A stretch of DNA of 64,000 bases, taken from NCBI RefSeq assembly GCF_042453785.1, contig NC_091664.1, positions 29,560,501-29,624,500 on the forward strand, written 5' to 3'. Source of the stretch: Malus domestica (taxonomy: Eukaryota; Streptophyta; Magnoliopsida; Rosales; Rosaceae). Position 1 is the stretch's first letter. Each line of letters starts with the position of its first letter. Made by a program: the position numbers and the translations under genes. The notes beneath the pieces were generated by a model. That model was given only the letters and a program-made list of their open reading frames with translations, was not told where the DNA came from and did not search any database. Below are positions 11,217 through 30,440 of this stretch, piece by piece.

Positions 11217-11430
11217 TACTGGTTTGGTAATGATGTGTTTTTATAAAAAGTGCATATTAAAAAATGTTGAGCTTAAAAAGGTGTTTGATAAATACTTAAA
11301 AGCAACTTATTTTCACAGTTTTTGATAAAAAAAAAATGAAAAACGTGAAGCAGCAAAAAATGAGTTTATTCTCACAACACAATAGAAGCAGTTTTTTTTT
11401 TCAAAGCACAGCAATACCAAACCAGCCATA
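11217..11430. mobile_element. MITE, CTGGTTTGGTA family, copy 2
   Basis: Left end TACTGGTTTGGTAATG and right end AGCAATACCAAACCAGCC. The right 90 bases closely match the right end of the copy at 5331-5677, including the GAAGCAGTTTTTTTTTC stretch. Confidence 0.65.
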
Positions 11431-11623
11431 AGTATAACAATAAAATTAGTTAGAAATTTGAAAAGAAAAGAAAATTTTAACCAATTGTTTAATGACGCTT
11501 GATGTATCCATTTGTGTTATCTGCACATTGAAACTTTTCACATAAAAAGAGGGTGACGGTGGGTGGATGGACTTCTTATGTGGCGGCATACTATAAGACC
11601 GCAAGAATGCATGTGGTAGGACT

Positions 11624-11900
11624 ACTCGTAGCAAGGATCCCTTAACTTTAACCAAATTGAAGCAATGATCATTCAACTTTAACATAATTAGAGTAATGAT
11701 CGCTTAATTTTAACCTAATTAGAGTAATAATCTTTCAACTTTAACTCAATTGTATCAATAATCCTTCCAACATGACTCCTCTTGACGGAATTTTGACGGA
11801 TTTGACAAAAAAGACTATAACTACACTTAGTTAAGGGACCATGATCATAAATTTTTAGTTGAGGGACCCTTCTCTAATTGGATTAAAATTGAGGGATCAT
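11624..11900. repeat. MITE-like repeat with internal near-tandem units
   Basis: The left end GGATCCCTTAACTTTAACC is echoed inverted by ATTGAGGGATC near 11883-11901. Inside, a unit of about 42 bases resembling TTCAACTTTAACATAATTAG recurs three or four times between 11640 and 11760. It is probably a degenerate non-autonomous DNA transposon. Confidence 0.45.
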
Positions 11901-12117
11901 TTCTACAATTTTCTCTTATAAAAATTTATGACACGTGGGCAACAGCAGGACCTGTTGGGCCAGTTGGTACTGCCAACGACGAATAAAATACTTGGGCTTC
12001 ATGTCTGCTTTTTCTGGTCCAGCCCAAAAGGAACTAGGCTCCCAAATGATGTTAGATTAAGGGCCGGAATTTAAAATCTCTTTGGGTTAGCCCAATATTT
12101 TAAAAAGATTAAAAACC

Positions 12118-12190
12118 CACCGTCTGTGGGAATGCAACCCACGACCATGTAGTTAAAAGCCACGCGCTCTACCAGCTGAGCTAAGACGGC
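12118..12190 (-). tRNA. tRNA-Lys (anticodon TTT), probably decayed
   Basis: Read on the minus strand, 73 bases fold as a cloverleaf: acceptor GCCGTCT/AGACGGT, D arm GCTC..GAGC, anticodon loop CTTTTAA (TTT, Lys) and T stem GTGGG/CCCAC. A T5 terminator follows. Against the usual plant tRNA-Lys, the T loop reads TTGCATT where TTCGATT-like is expected. That changes C56 and breaks the internal B box. The anticodon stem also has a C-A mismatch and the acceptor ends in a G-T pair. It is probably a relic. Confidence 0.75.
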
Positions 12191-12215
12191 TACACGACTT
12201 TTGTCCTTTTCTTAG

Positions 12216-12378
12216 GGATTCTAAGGATCTCATAATCGTATTCGTTCGTTATACATCGTGTGATCAGTTTTTGTTAGGTACTATTTATATTTGAATTTTA
12301 AATGTTTTCTGACTACACGATGTACGATGAATACACACAATTACGGGATTCCTAGGATTCCTAGGAAAAATATCCGGT
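12216..12378. mobile_element. Palindromic MITE (GTACATCGTG family), copy 2
   Basis: Nested inverted repeats: the outer arms GGATTCTAAGG / GGATTCCTAGG (about 12216 and 12355) enclose the core TTATACATCGTGTGATCAG ... ACTACACGATGTACGATGAA. It is the best-preserved of the three copies in the window and lies 26 bases from the tRNA-Lys relic. Confidence 0.7.
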
Positions 12379-12424
12379 GAGGATCCTTTTACTTTCTTAA
12401 GGACCAAGACCTTCAAGCACAGTA

Positions 12425-12560
12425 AAAGCAGATTCAAAAGGGGTTGGAGGAAAGGGAGGATTGAACCAAAAGATAGGGGAAAAAGAAGCTGTAGGAGAAG
12501 AAAAGAAAAAGGAAAAAAAAGAAAAGAAAAAGGAAAAAAAGAAAAAGAAGGAGAAGAGGA
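12425..12560. repeat. purine-rich low-complexity tract
   Basis: Mostly A and G, with repeated AAAGAAAAAGGA units near 12500-12550. The surrounding region, 12380-13330, is otherwise AT-rich spacer without a recognisable gene. Confidence 0.6.
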
Positions 12561-13334
12561 CTGCCATCAACCCTAACCATAACTAGGGCCGGCGGTCAGG
12601 AGGAGAAAAACAAGAAAAGAGGGCACTCACACAGCGGTGGGAAGACTCTCACAAAGAGAGAAACACTCTCACCGAATGGAGAGAAAATTTTCCTGTTTAC
12701 AAATACATTTTCATATCACAAATTAATCATCTTCATTGTTTGGTTCTCAATAGAAATATAAGTTCTAGTTAATACTTTTTCTAAAAAATTCAATTATACT
12801 GTCAAAATAACAACTTAAGTAACTAATATGAAATTGTTTCGTTGAGTGCATGATGAGAATTGAACTCTATATGTAATTTGTGAAAAATTTATGAACGCAC
12901 TTAATTTACAAAATAAGAGATGACATATTTGCCTATAGTCTGATGTGGAATGATTGACAATCAAACATTTTATGAAACAAGAGCGATCCATGAATGAGTA
13001 CAATAATAACATTATCCAAATTTTCTTTTTTAGATGTTTGCTCAAGATTAATATAACAAGAAGCGATTTATATACACCTTTATTTATTTACGTCTCTTAA
13101 TTCTCTTTCGGTTCATTAAATTTGAAAATTTGAAAAAATAGAAGTGCAAGTGAAGAAACTAGGAAATTTATGAGTGTACTTGTTTACTAATCCATGCTTA
13201 TGTAATAGACTATTGACACCCGTACCTCTAAAACTCAACCTTCTCCTCACTTTACTTCCCGAAATTAAAAAAAAATATATAAATAAATAAGCCTACATAA
13301 AATGAGCAAACAACCAAGTTGATACTTCTCGAAT

Positions 13335-13524
13335 CAGGATTCTCTCATGAGCAGATGGAGAGGATCCTCCTGACCAAGCCTATCGGACCGTTCATTTTTT
13401 ATCCAACGGCTATAATTATTATAACTTTTAGAGGGACCCTCTGTTTGTAGCCGTTGGATAAAAAATGAACAGCCCGATGGCCCTGGTCAGGAGGATCCTC
13501 TCCATCTGCTCAGGAGAGGATCCT
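13335..13524. mobile_element. Palindromic MITE with ~80-bp arms
   Basis: CAGGATTCTCTCATGAGCAG at the left pairs with CTGCTCAGGAGAGGATCCTG at the right. Pairing continues inward through GATGGAGAGGATCC and ATTTTTTATCCAACGGCTA. Only a short AT-rich loop separates the arms, so the transcript would form a long hairpin. It lies about 430 bases upstream of the XRN4 start codon. Confidence 0.75.
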
Positions 13525-13956
13525 GGTCCATACCTCTCAATCTCTAATAGATTAATAATAAATAAATACATGTGTTATAATACTGTAGATATCAAAATTT
13601 TAGATTTTCATGTTTATAAATACATATTAGAATATAACACTATATGATAGTGGTCGAGTCACGCTGAAAAATCTTTCGAAAAAATTAACGTGCAAAAGGA
13701 CCAAAGTACAAGCACCGCAATTCAGCAAAAAGAAACGAGTACAACGCTCCTCCTACGTCCAAACACCCCCCAATTCGTCACCTCTTTGCCTCTTCGTTAT
13801 TCACGGTGAGGGCATTTTCGTCCCAGTATTATTTCCCCTAGTGGCCGCTAGAAAGCTCCGTACAAACAGATCTCCAAAAACCTTCTCTCGCTTTCTCTCT
13901 CTCCGGATAAATTAGTCCCGTCCCATCTCCGGCTCCGCTCAAACGACACCGTATTC

Positions 13957-22710
<8,754 letters not shown>

Positions 22711-23244
22711 AGACCAGACCGGGAATGATTCCTCAGGATTTGTGTGATGTTGTCTTGTTCTTTGTAAGAGGTGCCGCCACACAAATTACTCCAGTTACTA
22801 GAGGCTGCTGATCCTGTGGTTCCAATGTGAAAGTGATTCAGCCTCCCTAATTTGTGCAGTCAGTATCGAAAACCACATGATTGTTTGTTACGTTAAACAC
22901 AGGACGACTCTTCTCCAGAAGCTCTCACAGGTACTAACCGGCTACGGCGGGCATATACGACTAACTATTTCTTAGGTAGTTTGTAAAATATGCAGTACAT
23001 AGTTGCAGTTTGTTGTCTTAGTTTCATAGGAAGAATTCGGCAAGGCGCTTACCCAAATCAGAAGTAGGGGGTTGACGTATTATTAGCAAGTCGGGAAATA
23101 TTATGTCAGTCCGAAAGGAATTCAATGTCCGTTGCTCCAAGAACATTTTCGGTTTGTTAGTTTGTTTTTGTACCTGGATATTTGTTTTGAAGTATGATAT
23201 TATTTGTGGAATTCATAGGGTTCTGCTGAGGGAACCATTTTTTT

Positions 23245-23381
23245 AAGGGAATTTTAACGAAAAGCTTTCGGTATTATTCACTGTAACGAAAAATCATATT
23301 TTTACATTAAAAAATTAATTCTCGTACTATTTATTTTACCTAAAATTCAAAGTTTTCAAATCCTTTTCATTAGTTTTTTTT
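23245..23381. mobile_element. MITE, TCGTTAAAG family, copy 3
   Basis: Begins AAGGGAATTTTAACGAAAAG and ends TTTTCATTAGTTTTTT. It lies in the same orientation as copy 4, 240 bases downstream, and shares most of its length with it. Confidence 0.65.
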
Positions 23382-23633
23382 TTTTTTTTAAACTTTTGCA
23401 AGGCGAGATTAAACGCAGGAACGGCGAGATTAACTTGTGTTTTGGATCAACGGAATGTTTGTATTTGTTCATGAGTTTTACCGTCTTAGATGAAACTCGA
23501 ACCTCAAACCTCGTCCATGGCAAATCTTGACTGATCTAAATATGTGAAATGGAATTATTTGGACTCCTGACTTTCTCTGTGTTTACTAACACACGTAAGT
23601 TGTAGCAAAAACACGGTCTGTGTTTCATTTTAA

Positions 23634-23785
23634 AGGAACTTTAACGAAAATCTTTCAGTATTATTCATTTTAACGAAAAATCATATTTTTACATTAAAAA
23701 ATCAATTATGATACTATTCATTTTACCCTTTATTTTGTCCTTATCGTTAAACTCAAAGTTTTCAAACTATTTTCATTAGTTTCCT
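23634..23785. mobile_element. MITE, TCGTTAAAG family, copy 4, with target duplication
   Basis: Runs from AGGAACTTTAACGAAAATC to TTTTCATTAGTTTCCT and is flanked on both sides by TCATTTTAA (9 bases, or 8 depending on how the end is drawn). This is the copy that best defines the family's ends. Confidence 0.7.
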
Positions 23786-24156
23786 TCATTTTAATATCCG
23801 TAATCCATAGAAGTCACCAACTTCTAGTTAAACACATACCCATCATTTCTTTCTTTTCCCGATTTATGACTTCCCTCGTTCCAAGTAAACATTCCGAGAA
23901 AAGAAGCGAACCACAATCTTGAATACCAATTTGTTCTGAGTTGTATTTCATTTAGTAACAAAAAGAGAACAATTTCTTTCCAGCTCAGAATGTTTCAAAT
24001 GCTACGTTTACAGAACCTAAATTCCTCCATTGTTGCCACAATTCAATACACAAATCTTACAAAACAAAACGACACTATACCTCTGAGAATTTTCAAGCGA
24101 ATTGAATTATTATATATTTTCACTATTTAGAGAAAAAAAACCCCATACCTCTTCGA

Positions 24157-24816
24157 TTATTGCAGAAAATACCCGGATAAGAAAAGCACAAAGAAAAGGA
24201 AGAGTCCCCCAAATATGAGCACAGCCTTCTGCCCAGAAGTGAGCGTGTTCCCGCCCAGCCCGAACTGCTGGTTCTGCGCAAACCCAGCAATCTCCACACT
24301 CTTGCTCACAAAGAACCCCTGCGCCGCCCCGCACGTCGGACACCTCCAATCCTCCGGCAACTTATCAAACGGCAATCCCGGCGGCACGGGATACGACGGG
24401 TCTCCCACCGCCTCGTCGTATTTGTACCCACAGGACCTGCATTCGTACACCCCAGTGTTCAACACCGCAAACTTCTCCTCCAGCCGCCGCTTGTCGAGCG
24501 TCGTTTCGAGTTCCTCCGGCACAGGCTGTGGTGGGTCTACGGAGGACGTGGGAGGGGGCGATGTGGGTTCGTCTGAAGTGGGTTTGTCCTCCTTTGACAC
24601 ATCAATGGAGTTTTTGTCTTCCTTCGAGACGTCAATGGAGTTTGCAGACAACTTGATGGGTTTTGGGGAGGTGTGAGTGAGGGAGAGGGAAAAAGTTTGG
24701 ATCTTTGGGAGGAGGGGGGGATTGGGGAATAGGGTTTTGGATTTTGGGTGGGAATGTTGGGGGAAAGTGGTTGAGAGGTGGAAAGAAAAGGTGGGTCTGG
24801 TTGTTGCACAAGCCAT
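24157..24816 (-). CDS. RBD1: chloroplast membrane rubredoxin (RBD1-type)
   Basis: Intronless, 219 residues from the ATG at 24816. An upstream in-frame ATG at 24852 is less likely, because MACATTRPTFSFHLSTT is a typical transit-peptide start. Residues 1 to about 45 are Ser/Thr/Pro-rich without acids. A Pro/Glu-rich linker follows, containing a perfect 10-residue duplication (NSIDVSKEDK twice). The rubredoxin fold has both iron-binding pairs, YECRSCGYKYDEAVGD and WRCPTCGA (about 124-163). The C-terminus ends in one transmembrane helix (VLIFGGLFLFFVLFLSGYFL). Green-lineage proteins of this layout sit in the thylakoid membrane and are needed for photosystem II assembly. It is convergent with XRN4. 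Confidence 0.92.
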   Translation of the reverse strand: MACATTRPTFSFHLSTTFPQHSHPKSKTLFPNPPLLPKIQTFSLSLTHTSPKPIKLSANSIDVSKEDKNSIDVSKEDKPTSDEPTSPPPTSSVDPPQPVPEELETTLDKRRLEEKFAVLNTGVYECRSCGYKYDEAVGDPSYPVPPGLPFDKLPEDWRCPTCGAAQGFFVSKSVEIAGFAQNQQFGLGGNTLTSGQKAVLIFGGLFLFFVLFLSGYFLQ

Positions 24817-24899
24817 GGATGTCTGTAAATCCTCTCTGTGTTTTGTCGGCAACTCTCAGAGCTCCTTTGTTAGTGAAAAGAAAGAAGAGAGAGAAAGTG

Positions 24900-25602
24900 T
24901 AGAGAGAGAAGATTAGGGTCAATTTGGGAATGTGATGTTGTTGTCTGTGTAAGTGGAGGAGAAAGGAAAGGGATCCATTGGAGGGTATATGCTTGCTTTG
25001 AAACAGAGAGTTGGATAAGGTGGGGAAGGTGATGGTTATGTAGGTGGATCCAAGTTAATGGGCCGGGTTTTGAGTTTGTGTCCAACTCATTAAAGCCCAA
25101 TTACCAATAAACCCAACCAAACAGTATAGTTCTAAAGCTTTCACCACCAAACAAGAACAATATTAGTGACTACTATATATTACATCACAAATAGTAGGTC
25201 AAATCTTCACAAAAGGGTAGGTAAATGTGTATTAAAAGTTGTACTTACACTGGTTCGGATGATATCTTAATACAGTGGGTTTGTTTTCTTTTTTAAAAGC
25301 CTGGTTAATTTATATGAGAGTGTCTGACCATCCAGCTAATCAGGCTGTCCTACCTAAATTTTTCTTTCAGATGCATTCATTCTTGATAAAATAACATCGA
25401 CGTAAACTAATATCAATTATGTCAATACAAAATTCGTTTTTTAACAAAGGACAGATTTTCATCAGACATAAAATTTCTATCACAAAAAAGTGAATTTAAT
25501 TTCGAAAATTGCTATACCAAATCATGATTAAGAAGCAAATTTTTCTATCCTATTCAACAAGAAAAAAAAAATCTTAAAAACTAGATGAAATTGAAAATAA
25601 TA
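24900..25602. other. spacer between rubredoxin and GeBP genes
   Basis: Contains the rubredoxin promoter side (GA-rich leader at about 24880-24915) and AT-rich sequence up to the GeBP 3' end. No gene or clear repeat was seen. Confidence 0.4.
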
Positions 25603-26688
25603 TTAGTGAGCTCCTCCCTTGGTCCTCAATTCCTCCAAAGCTGCCTTAACCTGATGCTGCACCAAATCCAACCTCTTTTCATAAGACTCCAACTCCAAAA
25701 TCTGCTGCTGCCTCCACTTCTGATCCTCCACCACTTCTCCAACCCCACCACCGCCACCGCCGCCGCCACTTCCCATTTTACCCTTCAAACTCAGAGGCAT
25801 TGGATTCATAGCCAACCCTACTATCAATCGTCTCACATCATGACCAGTATTGATGTTATCATCCACATTAGTAACATTATTATTCTCATCAAACCACGTC
25901 GTTGGCCTCTCATGATCCGCAACGCTACTACTCGCCGCCACATTGTCCTCCTCCCTCTTCACCATAACGTTATTATTATGCGATTCCACGACACAATTAT
26001 TTCTGTTTTCGACATTCCAAATCATATGTGAAAGCTCGAAAACTGCATTGTCATGTGCGTTTTTGAATCGAAACTCTTTCCCGGAGGAGTTGATTTCGTT
26101 CGTTTTCTTCACGACATTGTGGTACTTCCTCTTTAGTCTTCTCAGCTTCTCCACCATCTTTGTCTTGTTGCATTCAAGCTTTAACCTCGGCTTGATTTCT
26201 TCGTACAACGACGATGTTTCCTTGGCGGTGGTTCTGGTAATTTTGGTTTGTCTGGTGCCGTAGTAGTCAAGAAAGCCACGCAACAGCTCAAGCTCGTCGT
26301 CCTTGCACCAAACTCTCTTACCCTGCCGTTTCTTTACCTCTTGTAGGGACGTCAAGGCCTCATTTGCATGGTCAATACGGCGCCGTTTCAGACGGGGCTC
26401 GTATATTGTGAAGCTGTAGTCGGAGGTGGAGCTGGATTTTGGTTCCTCAACTTTCTCCTCGTCATCTTCCTCGTCCTCATGGGGTTCGTATGAAACGTCA
26501 TTGTCATCGTCCTCGTTGTCATGATCATCAACATTGTGACCCTTCTGTGCTTGCTGGACGTTTTTGTTACCGGGGTCACCATGGCGAAGGTCATCCTCAG
26601 ACTTAGATTCATGCTCTGAGGATGAATAAGAAGAGGAAGAAGAGGAAGAAGAAGACATGATCCAACTAAGCAACGGCCGCCACGCCAT
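25603..26688 (-). CDS. GeBP/Storekeeper-like DNA-binding protein 1
   Basis: Intronless, 361 residues, taking the ATG at 26688 (MAWRPLLSWIMSSSSS); the next Met at 26658 is an alternative start. The N-terminus has a Ser run and long acidic stretches (NEDDDNDVSYEPHEDEEDDE). The family domain (DUF573) spans about 130-230: KRVWCKDDELELLRGFLDYY, then VEKLRRLKRKYHNVVKK and FRFKNAHDNAVFELSHMIW. The C-terminus carries a leucine-zipper-like helix (QQILELESYEKRLDLVQHQV). In Arabidopsis, GeBP-type proteins are nuclear regulators, some acting in cytokinin responses. It is paired head to head with a relative at 28042. Confidence 0.88.
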   Translation of the reverse strand: MAWRPLLSWIMSSSSSSSSSYSSSEHESKSEDDLRHGDPGNKNVQQAQKGHNVDDHDNEDDDNDVSYEPHEDEEDDEEKVEEPKSSSTSDYSFTIYEPRLKRRRIDHANEALTSLQEVKKRQGKRVWCKDDELELLRGFLDYYGTRQTKITRTTAKETSSLYEEIKPRLKLECNKTKMVEKLRRLKRKYHNVVKKTNEINSSGKEFRFKNAHDNAVFELSHMIWNVENRNNCVVESHNNNVMVKREEDNVAASSSVADHERPTTWFDENNNVTNVDDNINTGHDVRRLIVGLAMNPMPLSLKGKMGSGGGGGGGGVGEVVEDQKWRQQQILELESYEKRLDLVQHQVKAALEELRTKGGAH

Positions 26689-26946
26689 TTTCGAAACAAG
26701 ATGTGCAGACCAAACCAGAGATAGAGAGAGCTCGTTCTCGATCCTTCCCCTTGGATCAGTGGTTTGGTCTGCGTGTGCGAGAGAATTATTGCAGCTAGGG
26801 TTTGGATTTTTAAGTGTATATTTAGGTTGAGCTACTAGAAGGATAGATAGGTTTCCATAGTTAAGAAGGTTGTTGAGAAGAATAGAGGATAAATTAAAGT
26901 GATGGATAAAGAGGAATGGATGTGAATGGAGGAGAGCAAATATCAA

Positions 26947-28041
26947 TGGCTGCCGGCCATTGTCCGATAATGGCTGCTATCCCCTACCTTGCACCCGCAT
27001 AACCTTTTTTTAAGGTGGGGATTGTATTTACGTTTCAGTGTGTCGGGAACATGGTTAGATGTTACAATACAAGTCGTTGGATATTTGAAAAAAGAAATTT
27101 CCAACGACTTGTATTTTGATACTTGATGTACTAGGCCATGTTTCCGGCACAATGAAATAAAGACGAGACCAATTTGTACAAGTGGGCTTTACTCTGATAC
27201 ATATGTGTTACGATGTATTTCTTTGTATATGTTATTAGACACAAAGCTAAATCACCACATTGATGTCACATTTTCTAATACGGACGAGTCAATAAATAGT
27301 AAGACCATTTTCAAATGACTTACAACATTTTCTAATACGTTCATGAGTTTTAATCAGTTTTTCGAATTACTACTTAGACCAATCCTATTGAATCCAAATC
27401 TTCTCTTTAGTTGGAAACGATATTTTAATTTAATTTAAAGTGAGAAAAAGATTTAAACTTTGGATGTGTAGTTTAGTACGCTCATATAGTCAACTTGTTT
27501 ATTCCCAAATCTATCAACTCGATTCTCAATTAACTTTCATTTTGATTGTATTCGATTCCCAAATTTTAAAACATCAAAACGATTGGAGCAGTTGACGTAT
27601 CTACTATCACTATTTAACCTATCAATCCGATTCAATAATACTTTCATTATGATTGAGTTTGAAAAGTTTGCCGAATAAGATTCGATTCCTGAATTGAAAA
27701 AAAAAATGGACATGATTGGATCAGACGGATTTGCTAAACATTTTCCGTCATTAATTAACTCAAAAGTTTGGTCAAGGCCACCACCACCACCCAACCAAGT
27801 CCACCATCGATCAAGAGTCCCACACGCAACGCATAAACTACAACGAAACCCCGTGAACCAACCAAAACCCACTTGGGACTTGACCCCTTCCCTCTCGTCC
27901 TAACCCCAACTACTTCTCTTTCTCTCTCCTCTCTCTCTCTAAACATAATTTCTAACCCCACCCACGACGTACTCCCCCCACCCGCCAATTTTACCCGAAA
28001 TTCCCATAACGCCCTCCACCGCCGCCACCGCGACGTTTAAC
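26947..28041. other. divergent promoter region of the two GeBP genes
   Basis: About 1.35 kb separate the two start codons. The stretch holds one palindromic MITE (27033-27157), AT-rich sequence and, close to the right-hand gene, a CT-rich leader (27915-27945). No other gene was seen. Confidence 0.5.
27033..27157. mobile_element. Short palindromic MITE between GeBP genes
   Basis: The arms TTTCAGTGTGTCGGGAACATGG and (reverse) TTTCATTGTGCCGGAAACAT start a pairing of about 55 bases. The inner part, ATACAAGTCGTTGGA / TCCAACGACTTGTAT, is perfect. Only about 17 bases form the loop. No target duplication could be fixed. Confidence 0.7.
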
Positions 28042-29340
28042 ATGGCCCCCGACCAAGACGACGCCGTTCTCCCCGAAGGAGACCTCTCCTCCTCCTCCTC
28101 CCAGGACGAGGAAGAAGACGACGACGTCGTCGATGAGGACGAGGAAGAAGATGACGTCGACGACGACGACGACGTCATCAACTCCGCCTCCCCTTCCACG
28201 TCGTCCGCCGGCGCCACGGATTCTCTCCCCGTCGCCATCGCCACCGCGACTCCAACCGTCACCGTCGCCCTTCCCGCTCGGGCCCCGCCTACGGTGCCTC
28301 TGACCCTCGCGTCTGCTCCAACCACCGTAATCGCAAACGACGCCGTGTTGTCGTCCGATCCCAAACGGCACCCCGCGTTGTCGTCCCAGCCGGAGGAGAA
28401 AAAACCGGCCGTGCTCGACGATTCTCGGAGACTATTTCAGAGGCTGTGGACCGACGAGGACGAGATCGAGCTTTTACAGGGCTTCCTCGACTACACGACG
28501 CAGCGAGGCAGCAGAGGCTCGCACCAGGGCCCAAACGACACCGCTTTGTTCTACGACCAGATCAAGTGCAAGCTCCAGCTCGACTTCAACAAGAACCAGC
28601 TCGTCGAGAAGCTCCGGCGGCTGAAGAAGAAGTACCGAAACGTCGTCACCAAAATCGAGAGCGGCAAAGAGGTCAGCTTCAAGAGCCCTCACGATCAGGC
28701 CACGTTCGAGATCTCCCGCAAGATCTGGAGCAATATCGGCCGAATTGGCGCCGCCGACGATAACGCCCTCGACGACGAAGATCCGAGCCCTAACCCTAAC
28801 AATCCTAATTTCAACAGTTACGAGATCAAGGCCGAGGAGGCTGCCGGTTTCGCCGGCGATAAGAAGTCCACGCCGAGATCACGCAAGCGCTCGCGAATAC
28901 AGCCAAGGGCCGACGAGAAACCCCCTCCTCCTCCGCCGCTACGTGGCGGTTTAGTTGAGCCAACTCCGGTAATCAAAGATAATAACAACGGCATTAACGG
29001 TAACAATGGTGGTGCTGGTAATAATGGCAGCAATTGTAATGCTCACGGGTTGATTGAGGAGACGGTGAAGAGTTGTCTGTCTCCATTGTTCAAGGAGTTA
29101 CTGAGTAATGCAATGGGTGTCGCCGGGCCGTCCAGAGGGTTCGGAGGGTTGGCATTCAATCCGATTCCATTGAGCTTCGGCGCGCCTTTGATGAACTTGA
29201 ATTTCGGGGGCGGGGAAGTGGCGGATGACAAGTGGAGGAAGCAGCAGATTTTGGAGTTGGAGGTGTACTCGAAGCGATTGGACTTGGTTCAGAACCAGAT
29301 AAAGGTTGCATTGGATGAGTTGCGGTCCAATGGCGGGTGA
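28042..29340 (+). CDS. GeBP/Storekeeper-like DNA-binding protein 2
   Basis: Intronless, 432 residues. The first 50 residues are a Ser then Asp/Glu run (DEEEDDDVVDEDEEEDDVDD). An Ala/Thr/Pro linker follows. The DNA-binding family domain lies at about 131-235: RLWTDEDEIELLQGFLDYTT, VEKLRRLKKKYRNVVTKIES, VSFKSPHDQATFEISRKIW. A basic patch (RSRKRSRIQP) may be a nuclear signal. The end (QQILELEVYSKRLDLVQNQI) matches the zipper-like helix of the neighbouring gene at 25603. The two are clearly related but well diverged outside these segments. The first 450 coding bases are GC-rich compared with their surroundings. The Arabidopsis locus beside GSDA also carries a gene of this family. Confidence 0.92.
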   Translation: MAPDQDDAVLPEGDLSSSSSQDEEEDDDVVDEDEEEDDVDDDDDVINSASPSTSSAGATDSLPVAIATATPTVTVALPARAPPTVPLTLASAPTTVIANDAVLSSDPKRHPALSSQPEEKKPAVLDDSRRLFQRLWTDEDEIELLQGFLDYTTQRGSRGSHQGPNDTALFYDQIKCKLQLDFNKNQLVEKLRRLKKKYRNVVTKIESGKEVSFKSPHDQATFEISRKIWSNIGRIGAADDNALDDEDPSPNPNNPNFNSYEIKAEEAAGFAGDKKSTPRSRKRSRIQPRADEKPPPPPPLRGGLVEPTPVIKDNNNGINGNNGGAGNNGSNCNAHGLIEETVKSCLSPLFKELLSNAMGVAGPSRGFGGLAFNPIPLSFGAPLMNLNFGGGEVADDKWRKQQILELEVYSKRLDLVQNQIKVALDELRSNGG

Positions 29341-30440
29341 ACAATCGATTGAAGGAAGGCATTGATGTAAGTTCAGGGACTCTTCGGAATCTTGAATTCT
29401 TTGTTCATATAAATTTGCTTGGTCTCTCTGATCAAATGCTGCAGCAGGTGTTTGCATTTTACGAATTTTGTTTCCTCCTTCGTTGATTTCATAGAACAGT
29501 TTTCGAATAATGATTTTCCGATGGTTGTCTAGTCTTTTCATAGTTGTTCATACCCTTTAGACATGTGTAGATAATTGGTGAAATAATTTAAAGGATCTTT
29601 TCCCGTATGTTCTTTGTACATGAGGTATTTCTTGACATAAATCGATCAAGTTAGCGTCTTTACTTATCGCGTTGGATTGTAACGATGTGTTTGAAATTTG
29701 GAGATTTCATTTACGGGAGGGCAGCTCTCTCATAGTTTGCAATGGCTGGTAGAGGTGATTGCAGTTACGAGAGAGAGATCGGTGTTTCGTGTTTAGAAAT
29801 CTCTGTATGTTTCAATGACCTGAACCTCTTTGTTCATGATTTGCAACCGGTGAGCGAGATGTCTTGCATTGTTTTCTTCAGTGTATACGACGATTAGAGC
29901 TATGTAGATGCAGAGGCATATACATATACTTGTATTTGTGTTTGTTAAGCAGGGAATTAACGTGCGTATGTAAGCCGTGTATAGATCCATGTCTTGCAAT
30001 AGGGTGTGTCGTATGAACTAGTTCGACATGCTTTGTCTAGTGAGAAGGGGTCGCAATGGCCGTGTGCTAGGCCGGCTTGTCAAGACGGATGTCAAGGTAC
30101 ATTCGTGTTGTATTTCGTAGATTCAGCCGACGGAATTTCAGGTTTTTGCGACCCTGAGTTTGAGGTGTGAAGGAAACTAAGGTTTCGTTTTAAAGATTCG
30201 GTCATCTGGTCGTTTATGTTGGAGATGGAAATTTGCGCCGAAGGAAGTTAGAATTTGGTCGAGTTGACGAGCGCAGCAGTTGCATTGTATGATGCAGCTG
30301 AGAATCGGATGCATTTTCGAATACATTCCGGCAACTAACGCACTTTCTGGTACACTACCACTTCAAGCACACTGTCGGAAATCCATAACGACAAAGTCAT
30401 GTAAAGGAACAACTCATGGAAACGAGCTCGAAACTTAAAA
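29341..30440. other. 3' flank of GeBP2, no further gene seen
   Basis: Probably 3'UTR to about 29640, then unique-looking sequence of moderate GC. Short frames here do not translate into anything recognisable. Confidence 0.4.

Larger units (their letters stand above)
22711..24156. other. 3' flanks of convergent genes plus two MITEs
   Basis: XRN4 and the rubredoxin gene converge here. The left part is probably XRN4 3'UTR (to about 23200), and the right part rubredoxin 3'UTR. Between them lie two copies of the TCGTTAAAG-family MITE (23245-23381 and 23634-23785). No further gene was seen. Confidence 0.5.

Noticed and set aside
27939-28371. Ser-, Gly- and Val-rich minus-strand frames
   Set aside because: They lie opposite the Asp/Glu- and Ala/Thr-rich coding start of GeBP2 and reflect its composition.
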